DNA from: Marinomonas sp. KMM3893
GTDB lineage: Bacteria > Pseudomonadota > Gammaproteobacteria > Pseudomonadales > Marinomonadaceae
DNA: 64,000 nucleotides
Direction: 5' to 3'
Assembly (NCBI RefSeq): GCF_004352855.1
Contig: NZ_SJSC01000001.1
Coordinates: 310,001 to 374,000 of the forward strand
Shown here: piece by piece, positions 8,783 through 16,669 of the stretch
How the letters are laid out: the number at the start of each line of letters is the position of its first letter
Numbering within the stretch: position 1 is the first letter of the stretch
Position numbers and translations under genes: made by a program
Notes under the pieces: model-generated
Told to the model about the DNA's origin: nothing
What the model saw: only the letters and a program-made list of their open reading frames with translations
The model's database searches: none

Positions 8783-9556
8783 ATGAATAATAAAACCGTT
8801 CTAATTACTGGTGCAGCAAGCGGTATAGGGCTAGAAATTGCTCAGGCTTTTCTAACCGCTGGCATGCAAGTAGCGATCTTAGACTTTAGCAAAGAAGCCA
8901 TCGAAGCGGCGCAAGCGCGCGTCTCTGAATTCAACAAGCAATGTGCTTTTTTTGTCTGCGATGTCACCAATGAGACACAGTTTTTGAGCGCCATTGACGA
9001 GGCCATAATGCAATTCGGCCACATCGATATTTTAATCAATAACGCCGGCGTACAGTACATAGCTCCGATTGAAGAGTTTCCTTCGGACACGTACCGAAAA
9101 CTCATCGACATCATGCTGATTGCGCCATTTATAGCAATCAAAAAGATACTTCCACTGATGAAGGAAAAAGGGGATGGCCGCATCATCAATATGGCCTCCA
9201 TCAATGGTTTAATCGGCTTTGCTGGCAAGGCTGGTTACAACTCGGCAAAACACGGTGTGATAGGCTTAACTAAGGTATCTGCTCTGGAAGCCGCCCCCTT
9301 TGGCGTCACCGTTAATGCACTTTGTCCTGGTTATGTGGACACCCCATTGGTTAGAAACCAACTGGAGGAGCTGGCAAGAACGAGAAATGTGCCACTCGAT
9401 GACGTTCTTGAAGAAGTGATATGGCCATTAGTGCCACAGAAACGCCTACTCAGCGTGAAAGAAATTTCCGACTACTGTTTATTTCTCACCAGCCCATCCG
9501 CTAAAGGCGTAACCGGACAAGCCATTGTCATCGATGGTGGGTATACCGCTCAGTAG
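8783..9556 (+). CDS. bdhA: 3-hydroxybutyrate dehydrogenase
   Basis: This is a 257-residue NAD+-dependent short-chain dehydrogenase that oxidises (R)-3-hydroxybutyrate to acetoacetate. It has the TGAASGIG cofactor loop (residues 9-16), NNAG (86-89), and the catalytic Ser139, Tyr152 and Lys156 (SINGLIGFAGKAGYNSAKHG). The ATG at 8783 follows GGAG by 8 bases; an in-frame upstream TTG at 8738 lies inside the preceding hairpin and is unlikely. Its product acetoacetate is the substrate of the CoA-transferase and thiolase at the window start, which is the basis for reading 0-9.6 kb as one pathway. The SDR family is certain; the substrate rests on strong resemblance and context. Confidence 0.87.
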   Translation: MNNKTVLITGAASGIGLEIAQAFLTAGMQVAILDFSKEAIEAAQARVSEFNKQCAFFVCDVTNETQFLSAIDEAIMQFGHIDILINNAGVQYIAPIEEFPSDTYRKLIDIMLIAPFIAIKKILPLMKEKGDGRIINMASINGLIGFAGKAGYNSAKHGVIGLTKVSALEAAPFGVTVNALCPGYVDTPLVRNQLEELARTRNVPLDDVLEEVIWPLVPQKRLLSVKEISDYCLFLTSPSAKGVTGQAIVIDGGYTAQ

Positions 9557-9587
9557 ACTGGCAGTTGAAACAAACAACAGAAATAAT

Positions 9588-9620
9588 AAAGGCCTTAATA
9601 GAATATTAAGGCCTTTTTTT
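9588..9620 (+). terminator. Rho-independent terminator after bdhA
   Basis: AAAGGCCTTAATA pairs with TATTAAGGCCTTT around a short loop and is followed by a T-run. It closes the TRAP-bdhA operon. Confidence 0.9.
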
Positions 9621-9713
9621 AGCGACAATTACGGCACGTCTAACTCACCATATACGATCAATCGAGCTTGAAGCGCCCCGATTGAACGTAGCAAGTAATC
9701 TTCAATCAGCGCG

Positions 9714-11594
9714 TTATATCTTAAATTTAGCTAATGCTTTTGCCTGCTCAATAGTGATCTCTACCATGTCATCAGACAAGGTAGATTGGTTTTTAGCGGC
9801 ATCAGAAACAGACTGACTAATGTCACGAATATTACTGGTATTGCGGTTAATTTCATTGGAAGTAGCGCTTTGCTCTTCCGCTGCGGCCGCGATTTGTACC
9901 GTCATGTCATTAATATCGTTAATCCTTGCGCGGATTTCAGCCAACGACTGTTTCGCCTGATTGGCAATGAGTTGCGTACTGTTGGCACTTTCGCGACCTT
10001 CATGTATCGCACTTTCAGCGCCTCGCACACTGTTTTGTAATTGCTGAATCATTTGCTGAATTTGTTCGGTAGATTCTTGCGTTTTTGAAGCCAGTGTTCG
10101 AACTTCATCTGCCACCACCGCAAAGCCTCGACCATGCTCGCCAGCCCGCGCAGCTTCAATTGCCGCGTTCAATGCAAGCAAGTTTGTTTGGTCGGCAATG
10201 GCCGTGATCACGGTCAAAATGGACTCAATGTTGTCGCTGTAGGTAACGAGATCATTAATCGTTGTGACCACTCCACCCATCTGGTCTGTCAAATGCGCAA
10301 TAGACTGAGTCGTACGATCTACAATCGCTTCCCCTTCGCTGGCAGCAATATCGGCTTGACTAGCACGATCAGCGGCAGCCTGTGCATTGTCCGCCACATC
10401 GTGCGCCGTCGCCGACATTTCATGCATCGCGGTTGCCAGCTGATCCAACTCCCCAAGCTGTGTATACAACTGTTGGGCAGAATGCTGTGAAGACGCGGCT
10501 GATTTGTCGGTATTTTCACGCACATGTTGAGAGCGCATTTTTACTTCGCCGATTAAGTGCTGCAAGTAATTAACAAACTTATTAAATTCGGTGGAGACCT
10601 GTCCAAACTCGTCGTTTGTGTTGACCGCCAAACGTTTGGTCAAGTCACCGTCGCCGCTATTTATGTCCTGCAAAGACTCTTGTAAAGCATGCAAAGGTTG
10701 CAATAAACGCGTCACCACAAAATACAAGATCACAGACACTAATAACGCAGCAATTAACGTACTCCAAAATGCCACCCAACCAAATTCTCGCGTACTAGCG
10801 AACAATTTATCTTTATTTAGCACCACCCCTACGTACCAATCAGCACCATAAAGATTAGGCACTGAGCTGAAGGAGACGTACACAGGCGTACCATCAAGCA
10901 AATGCTGCTCTTCAAGGTGATTGCTGAGCGCTGGCTCGCCCTCTTTGAGTAACTTAGACACAGGTTTACCGTTCAAATTGGCGTTGGGGTGACTAATAAT
11001 CGTGCCCGCTTTGGTCATTAAGAAAGCGTAGCCTGTGCCATTAAAGTTCAGTGAGTTGACGGCTTCAGACACCGTTTTTAAACTCAAATCCCCTCCAAAT
11101 GTGCCTTTAAACTGACCATGATCGGAGAATCTCGAGATCACAGAAATAAGCAATTCGCCTTTGGTAGACATATAAGGTTCTGTTAGTGCGGCTTGTTGGT
11201 ACTCTTTCCCCATATTATACCAAGGGCGCTGGCGAGCATCCCAACCTGGTGGATTCCATGATGGGTCATTACCAATCGGCTTGCCATCGGTGTCTAAACC
11301 GCCAAACAACAACAGGAATTCGTCTTTATAAATCGGCAAGTCAAATGCCTTTTGAATGGTTTGCTTGCTAAAGTTTTCATCCACTCTTTGGGCAATAACG
11401 TTAATCAACGCCATTTTGCTTTTTAACCAATGATTTACCTGTAAAGCCAATGCCTGACTGCTTTCTTGGGTACTGGTTGTAGCACTTTGAAACAATGCAT
11501 TTTTAGCGCTATTGTATTGGAACAACGAGTAGATGGTGAACGCGAGCAGCACGACCGCGCAAGCACACGAAACAACCTTATGAGATACCTTCAC
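9714..11594 (-). CDS. Methyl-accepting chemotaxis protein with dCache sensor
   Basis: This is a 626-residue chemoreceptor. A membrane segment (about 8-26) leads to a periplasmic double-Cache domain (about 35-265) carrying DARQRPWYN (119-127), the usual ligand-pocket segment of amino-acid-type dCache domains. A second membrane segment (about 272-294), a HAMP domain (295-347) and the cytoplasmic signalling hairpin follow. The conserved tip is [20 protein letters not shown] near 466-485. The start is GTG at 11594, with AAGGA about 10 bases upstream. There is no C-terminal CheR-docking pentapeptide. The ligand is unknown. Confidence 0.93.
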   Translation of the reverse strand: MKVSHKVVSCACAVVLLAFTIYSLFQYNSAKNALFQSATTSTQESSQALALQVNHWLKSKMALINVIAQRVDENFSKQTIQKAFDLPIYKDEFLLLFGGLDTDGKPIGNDPSWNPPGWDARQRPWYNMGKEYQQAALTEPYMSTKGELLISVISRFSDHGQFKGTFGGDLSLKTVSEAVNSLNFNGTGYAFLMTKAGTIISHPNANLNGKPVSKLLKEGEPALSNHLEEQHLLDGTPVYVSFSSVPNLYGADWYVGVVLNKDKLFASTREFGWVAFWSTLIAALLVSVILYFVVTRLLQPLHALQESLQDINSGDGDLTKRLAVNTNDEFGQVSTEFNKFVNYLQHLIGEVKMRSQHVRENTDKSAASSQHSAQQLYTQLGELDQLATAMHEMSATAHDVADNAQAAADRASQADIAASEGEAIVDRTTQSIAHLTDQMGGVVTTINDLVTYSDNIESILTVITAIADQTNLLALNAAIEAARAGEHGRGFAVVADEVRTLASKTQESTEQIQQMIQQLQNSVRGAESAIHEGRESANSTQLIANQAKQSLAEIRARINDINDMTVQIAAAAEEQSATSNEINRNTSNIRDISQSVSDAAKNQSTLSDDMVEITIEQAKALAKFKI

Positions 11595-11848
11595 TATTTA
11601 ACTATCCTTAATTAATAAACAGGGTAAACAACTTTCTGTAGCGCCAACATTGCCCCTTGATAGCATTGAATTATGACAAACAAGCAATTTTTAACGGTTG
11701 GTTGACGCCACATGTAGATTGAGGAAGGCAATTATGTCATAAGGAACAATGGACTACAGCGGCCATTCTGTTTAAAAAAGAGGATTTACGATTCTACTAT
11801 CAAGCGCTCAGAGGGACCATTTGCGCCGTCACACACGACTTATAGAGA

Positions 11849-13618
11849 TCAGATAACGACCTGATCTCTGCCTGCATTTTTAGCCTGATATAGCTTTTTA
11901 TCGGCTTGTTCTATTAGCTCTTCCATGGTCAAAATATCACCTTCACAAACATGAACCACACCAAAGCTCATGGTGATATATTCTCCTTTCACCACAGGAT
12001 TGCGCTCAAAGCCTTGTCGAATACTGTCCAATCTAAATAACACTTGCGCAATATCCGTATTCAAAAATACCAACGTAAATTCTTCTCCACCATAGCGCGC
12101 AACAATGTCCGAAGAAAATCGCACATGGTGTCTAAGATTCATCGCCACAGACACCAAGGCAAGGTCACCAACCGTATGACCAAACTTGTCGTTAATGCGT
12201 TTAAAGTGATCAATGTCACAGAGCACAAAGGTCAATTGCTGTTTTTGTTGTTGCGCACGTTGTATCGCACCTTCAAACACCTGATTAAAACCACGCCTAT
12301 TATATAAGCCCGTTAATTCATCCGTCAGAGCACTCTCTAGTAAGTACTCATTCTCCCCTTGTAAATAAGAGGTTCTTTCTGCGACTTTTTCTTCTAGGTT
12401 TTGCATGATGTCAGAGAGATTATCCGCCATTAAGCGTAACCCTCGGCTTAATGAATTAATCTCACGAACCCCACTTAATACATGAGGGAGCTGCTGAATA
12501 CTTTTAAGATTTTTATCATTCGCAGCCTGACTAAGGCGACGAATCGGCTTACCAATGTACCAAGCGACTAAATAACCAATCCCAGCAATACACACGAACA
12601 GAATTAATGTGATTATAATCGCACTTTGCGTATAACTATCGAGAATGCTTTGTTGATAAGAGCTCGGAATAAGAATACCTATCTGCCACTGTTTCCCATA
12701 TTTAAGATCAATAGTCCGCAGATAATATAGATATTTTTTCCCTTCGACCTCTAACTCCTGGATGCCTTTTTCTAACGTCTGGCTAGCCAATTGAAAGGCT
12801 TTATTTGAATGGTTATTTAGGTTTGATCGAGTGATTACCCCATTTGTCGTTTGATACAAATTACCTTGTTCTGAGGTGGCAATTAAATCACCGTTACCCT
12901 CAGCCAAAAAAAGGTAGGCCCCTTCCACCAAATCCAAAGAGGCTAGATATTTGTCTAACTCAACCAATGCAATACTGGTTGCGGTCACCCCTAATAACTG
13001 ACCATCTTTGCCATAAATAGGCGCCGATAAATTAATACCAAGTACTGGAAAGCCGTAATAAGGTTCAATTTCCCCCCAGGTTACCTGCTTATTTTGTACT
13101 GCAAGATTGTAAAACGGGCGGACTCTAGGGTCGTAAGGAAAGGTCGGATCAGAGTCAATCTTAGGACCAATGAAGACTCTCGGATCGTATTCAAATCCCT
13201 CCATGGTCAATGGCTTATGAACAAAGTTCGCGGCAATATTATGCTGACCACTTTTGATCGGACTTTGTGAAGAGTTCACATAACGCCCATCCGTCGTTGC
13301 AACAGATATAAACGTCATTTGTGAGTATGGTATCGCCTGTTCGTAAAACCGCCCTGCCATCGGGGTTAAATCATTCAACAATTCTGGCCGATGAGAAAAA
13401 ACATCAAGATTCATTTCAACAATACTAATCAAAGGCGTGACGAAATCTTGCACCCTATCATAAATACGGCCTTCCACCTCTTTGATATATTGTTTTCCCA
13501 CTCTATCTGCGATATTGGCTATCGTGATAGTGGAAAGCAAATACATCGCCATCCCCAAGACAAGCGCGAGAACAACAAAAGGAATAACAATCAACCAGCG
13601 TAACGGAACAGTCTTCAC
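11849..13618 (-). CDS. Membrane diguanylate cyclase with dCache sensor
   Basis: This 589-residue protein would make the second messenger c-di-GMP. It has an N-terminal membrane segment (about 10-32), a periplasmic dCache domain (about 45-325, with DPRVRPFYN near 163), a second membrane segment (about 331-354), a HAMP-like linker and a C-terminal GGDEF domain (about 430-589). The active-site motif is intact as GGEEF at 510-514, so it should be an active cyclase. The inhibitory RxxD site is not intact: positions 501-504 read FSSD, with an arginine one place early at 500. The start is GTG 13618. It lies behind the chemoreceptor on the same strand, and both sensors are of the same kind. Confidence 0.92.
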   Translation of the reverse strand: MKTVPLRWLIVIPFVVLALVLGMAMYLLSTITIANIADRVGKQYIKEVEGRIYDRVQDFVTPLISIVEMNLDVFSHRPELLNDLTPMAGRFYEQAIPYSQMTFISVATTDGRYVNSSQSPIKSGQHNIAANFVHKPLTMEGFEYDPRVFIGPKIDSDPTFPYDPRVRPFYNLAVQNKQVTWGEIEPYYGFPVLGINLSAPIYGKDGQLLGVTATSIALVELDKYLASLDLVEGAYLFLAEGNGDLIATSEQGNLYQTTNGVITRSNLNNHSNKAFQLASQTLEKGIQELEVEGKKYLYYLRTIDLKYGKQWQIGILIPSSYQQSILDSYTQSAIIITLILFVCIAGIGYLVAWYIGKPIRRLSQAANDKNLKSIQQLPHVLSGVREINSLSRGLRLMADNLSDIMQNLEEKVAERTSYLQGENEYLLESALTDELTGLYNRRGFNQVFEGAIQRAQQQKQQLTFVLCDIDHFKRINDKFGHTVGDLALVSVAMNLRHHVRFSSDIVARYGGEEFTLVFLNTDIAQVLFRLDSIRQGFERNPVVKGEYITMSFGVVHVCEGDILTMEELIEQADKKLYQAKNAGRDQVVI

Positions 13619-13902
13619 TTATTAGTTACTCTACCTACGTAATGCGACTCTAAACTCAGCCTAACCAGAACAGACATAGGTCATAAACTGAGCGTTTTCC
13701 ATTACTATACTATGAAGCCATCGAATTGTGAAAAGTTTGTGCACAGAAACTTACATTAGCGCAGGAGAGCCAGCAACAAAGCACAATAGACAAAGAGCGG
13801 TACTGGTAGACAAGGGGTATTTCTCTTGCAAAACAAAAGAAACACACCCTAAGGAGTCGTTAGTAAAGCGAGAGAAAAGCCGCTACTGATTTTTAATAAC
13901 GA

Positions 13903-14631
13903 TTATTCAAAATAGTAATTCATACTGACAAACAATAGCTGTGACTTTTGATCCGCTGAGTGTGTTTCCCCAGCATCACATATCGCAGAAGGCGACCCTA
14001 CACAGTTATCATCGGTACTAATTTCTCCAGCATCCATGTAACGATACCCAAAACCAACCTTTAATGTTTCGGCCACACTATAGTTAGCCCCTACTACGAC
14101 GCTCCACATAAAATTTGTGTCAGAGGTCTCTGCAAAAGAAGCCGATCTGCTGGTTGCAGGCTCATCCGACTGAGTTGCACTAACCTTGGATCTGAGCACT
14201 CCCACGCCAGCACCTATATAGGGTTTAAAAACGTTACTTTTAATATCGATATCGTACAAGAGGTTAAACATGAGTGAATCTTGTTTGATATTTGTAGTGG
14301 TTCGCTCATTCGAAAAACCAGTAGAACTAGAAAAAACGGTGTCTTCTATAAAATTCTGTTCTCCATATGAACTGTATACAATCTCGGATCTAAGGGGGCT
14401 ATTTTCCCAATTGATACCAACACCAACACTAAAAAATGAAGAGTTGCCTGAGTCATCAACAACCTCAGTTGTCGTGCTTACTTCAGGGGTAGATGCTTCT
14501 AAATTACTGAAATCACTATGTGAAAGACCCATCTCTAAAACACCGTAATATTGAGGTGCAGCGACTAGGTTCGTGGAAATATACAAAAGGCTGGAAGCTA
14601 GAATAGTTTTCTTCATACACTTTGAAATCAT
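13903..14631 (-). CDS. Outer-membrane beta-barrel protein (OmpA-like/Opa-type fold)
   Basis: This 242-residue protein has a signal peptide (MKKTILASSLLYISTNLVAA, cleaved before APQYYG). The rest alternates strands typical of an eight-stranded barrel: GVGINWENSPLRSEIVYSSY, DSLMFNLLYDIDIK, FKPYIGAGVGVL, FMWSVVVGANYS, LKVGFGYRYMD and a final LLFVSMNYYFE. A Ser/Thr-rich region would form long external loops. Two ATGs are possible (14631 and 14616); 14631 has AGG 7 bases upstream. It is AT-rich compared with its neighbours and stands alone, next to a decayed integrase, so recent acquisition is possible. The specific function is unknown. Confidence 0.8.
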   Translation of the reverse strand: MISKCMKKTILASSLLYISTNLVAAPQYYGVLEMGLSHSDFSNLEASTPEVSTTTEVVDDSGNSSFFSVGVGINWENSPLRSEIVYSSYGEQNFIEDTVFSSSTGFSNERTTTNIKQDSLMFNLLYDIDIKSNVFKPYIGAGVGVLRSKVSATQSDEPATSRSASFAETSDTNFMWSVVVGANYSVAETLKVGFGYRYMDAGEISTDDNCVGSPSAICDAGETHSADQKSQLLFVSMNYYFE

Positions 14632-15025
14632 ATAGGGCCTACTTTGTTGTCTGTTTTAGATAGCTTTATGAAAAAACAAATAAAATTTATCATTTTCGTT
14701 AAATATTATTTTCAAGTAATTATGAGAAAATAGAGAAAGTCACTTTAATTTAGAATACACCACCTAGCTAATTTCCCTTTGCCATCTTAACTTCCAATTT
14801 TGAGATTATTCGAACTGATCCTTCTATACTCTTTTTATAAATCACTTACTGAATGCCGATAGCATTTATTTATAATAATACGCTTTTCGTGTTTTCACTA
14901 GTTTGAATATGTAATTTCTTGAATACTCAGCCATTTTTAACGCCTGTTATCAATCAGTGCTAGAAGAGCTATTGATTAATGATAATAGATTAACGATCCA
15001 GTACTCTGTAAGCCATGTTCTGCTT
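14632..15025. other. AT-rich stretch without a supported gene
   Basis: These 394 bases lie between the barrel protein and the integrase remnant. They are strongly AT-rich. Only very short frames occur, for example a 21-codon one opening at 14669 on the plus strand. I see no repeat, tRNA copy or clear terminator. Together with the integrase remnant it looks like the residue of a lost element. Confidence 0.5.
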
Positions 15026-15531
15026 TTACTGAATTAGTAAATGTAAGGCCTGATAAAAATAGCTGACCTTGTGATTGGCTACAGAAATAAACATTACACC
15101 AATACCTGTAGCTCTCTTTTTGAATTCTGGCGGTATCTCTATGTCGTATTGTGTGGCGATCATCAATTGCTCAAATTCGCCTGGTAACAGCCTTCTTGTC
15201 CTTGCCTCTGGCTCTTTGGAATGTTTCACCCTAGTCATCGGGTTTTCTCTAAACCGGCCCCATTCCTTCGCACATTGGCTACAAACAGAAGAAAGCACGG
15301 TCCATTCAACGTAGCACAGTGCAACGGCTACTTTTTGTAGGCGTTTGTCTCGTCATTCGGCAAAGTGTTTTGAATGAATATCTTGGAGGGAAATAAAACA
15401 AAGTGGGTCTGCTGGTTCGTCGGCGCTTTTGCCTAACCAACGCTCAATTCTTCGGATTTCTAGCTACCTTTACCTTTCACACGCACTTAAGCACGCCATA
15501 ATCCGTCATAGGTTTTAAAAATAGACGCCAC
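15026..15531 (-). pseudogene. Decayed tyrosine recombinase (phage-type integrase)
   Basis: Read on the minus strand, the remnant starts at a GTG at 15531 giving VASIFKTYDGLWRA, the usual start of an integrase arm-binding domain, then hits TAA at 15487-15489 and goes on as VRVKGKGS. After a frame change it continues as LEIRRIERWLGKSADEPADP (from 15463), then KHFAE, an in-frame TGA at 15353-15355, and RDKRLQKVA. It resumes as CAKEWGRFRENPMTRVK and EARTRRLLPGEFEQLM, the normal bridge from the core-binding to the catalytic domain. The Arg-His-Arg-Tyr catalytic part is not recognisable and the tail to 15026 is unlike any integrase. It lies 175 bases beyond the 3' end of tRNA-Leu, the normal place for an integrase of a tRNA-inserted element. 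Confidence 0.75.
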
Positions 15532-15687
15532 TGAATATTCTCCGGTGCAATGTGCGGTACAGTTTCGGTGCTGAATTTCAGAAAAACTAATATAGAGAAG
15601 GAAAAGCTTACAATTTGAAGTAACACTAAGAAAATGCTGGAGAGTGGATATTGAAAGGGGTTGAGCAAGATAAGAAAGTGCAGGCAT

Positions 15688-15712
15688 AAAAAAAGGCACC
15701 ATAAATGGTGCC
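15688..15712 (-). terminator. Terminator overlapping the tRNA-Leu 3' end
   Basis: On the minus strand GGCACCA (15712-15706) pairs with TGGTGCC (15701-15695) over a 4-base loop and is followed by seven T. The first arm is the tRNA-Leu 3' end itself, including its CCA. Confidence 0.8.
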
Positions 15713-15791
15713 CGGGACCGGAATCGAACCGGTACGCTTATTCAGCGCAAGATTTTAAGTCTTGTGTGTCTACCAATTTCACCACCCGGGC
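15706..15791 (-). tRNA. tRNA-Leu (anticodon UAA)
   Basis: This 86-base gene folds with acceptor GCCCGGG/CCCGGGC, the anticodon loop CTTAAAA (anticodon TAA), a long variable arm (GCGCTGAATAAGCGT) and the T-loop GGTTCGATTCC. CCA is encoded. It is the last gene of a Gly-Cys-Leu tRNA cluster. Confidence 0.97.
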
Positions 15792-15801
15792 ATTTCTGAT
15801 A

Positions 15802-15875
15802 TGGAGGCCGGAGTCGGAATCGAACCGGCGTTCACGGAGTTGCAGTCCGCTGCATGACCACTCTGCCATCCGGCC
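15802..15875 (-). tRNA. tRNA-Cys (anticodon GCA)
   Basis: This 74-base gene has acceptor GGCCGGA/TCCGGCC-type pairing, the anticodon loop CTGCAAC (anticodon GCA), the T-arm CCGGTTCGATTCCGG and an encoded CCA. It is the middle gene of the Gly-Cys-Leu cluster. Confidence 0.97.
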
Positions 15876-15900
15876 TTCAATATATCAGACATCTTTTAAG

Positions 15901-15975
15901 TGGAGCGGGAAACGAGGCTCGAACTCGCGACCCCAACCTTGGCAAGGTTGTGCTCTACCACTGAGCTATTCCCGC
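15901..15975 (-). tRNA. tRNA-Gly (anticodon GCC)
   Basis: This 75-base gene has acceptor GCGGGAA/TTCCCGC, the D-arm AGCTCAGTGGTAGAGC, the anticodon loop TTGCCAA (anticodon GCC), the T-arm GAGTTCGAGCCTC and an encoded CCA. It lies 96 bases after pgsA; the gacA-uvrC-pgsA-tRNA order is also known in pseudomonads. Confidence 0.97.
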
Positions 15976-16071
15976 GTCTCAAAAGATGGTGCATATTCTA
16001 TGCATTTGAACTTTCACGTCAAGGAAAAAATCTAAATAAATAGCTAACTTAGCGACTTTTTTTCATTTAGA

Positions 16072-16632
16072 TTATTTTTTGTCCGCTTTCTTAGGTACCA
16101 AGTCCGGCCACGCGGCTTTTAAGTAAATATACATAGACCAAAGCGTTAATAACGCCGCGACAACCAACACAGATAGGCCAAATACTGACCACATGGTTCC
16201 CGGCGGGCTACCTAATAAAATAAAGATCGCCAACATTTGCATGGCGGTTTTCAACTTACCAATATAAGACACTGCCACACTGGCGCGCTTGCCCATTTCA
16301 GCCATCCACTCACGCAGCGCTGAAATCACAATCTCGCGACCAACAATAACGGCCCCTGCAAGTGTCATTAATGGATCTGAGTAACTCGCTACCAACATAA
16401 CCAAGGCCACCGACACCATAAGCTTGTCAGCCACGGGATCAAAGAAGGCGCCAAATGGCGTTGTCTGATTCAGCTTTCTTGCTAAATAGCCATCAAGCCA
16501 GTCCGTCCAAGCAGCCACAGCAAACACCGCTGCACACGTGTAATAACGCCCTTCCCACGGCAAATAATAAATAGCCACCAAAATCGGGATCATAAAAATC
16601 CGCAGGGAGGTTAATATATTCGGTATGTTCAT
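16072..16632 (-). CDS. pgsA: CDP-diacylglycerol-glycerol-3-phosphate 3-phosphatidyltransferase
   Basis: This inner-membrane enzyme makes phosphatidylglycerophosphate, the committed step to phosphatidylglycerol. The CDP-alcohol phosphotransferase signature D-G-x2-A-R-x8-G-x3-D-x3-D is present as DGYLARKLNQTTPFGAFFDP plus VAD. It has 186 residues and several membrane segments (MNIPNILTSLRIFMIPILVA at the start). AGGA precedes the ATG by 8 bases. It lies 37 bases after uvrC, as the last protein gene of the gacA-uvrC-pgsA operon. Confidence 0.96.
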   Translation of the reverse strand: MNIPNILTSLRIFMIPILVAIYYLPWEGRYYTCAAVFAVAAWTDWLDGYLARKLNQTTPFGAFFDPVADKLMVSVALVMLVASYSDPLMTLAGAVIVGREIVISALREWMAEMGKRASVAVSYIGKLKTAMQMLAIFILLGSPPGTMWSVFGLSVLVVAALLTLWSMYIYLKAAWPDLVPKKADKK

Positions 16633-16669
16633 TTTTTTCCTATTTCAGTCTGTAAAACGTACAACAAAA

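Noticed and set aside
15477-15702. Short minus-strand open frames of 60-70 codons between the integrase remnant and tRNA-Leu
   Set aside because: They overlap each other and the integrase start. Only the part reading ASIFKTYDGLWRA makes sense, as integrase.
15661-16035. 124-codon plus-strand open frame across the three tRNA genes
   Set aside because: It is an antisense reading of tRNA genes.
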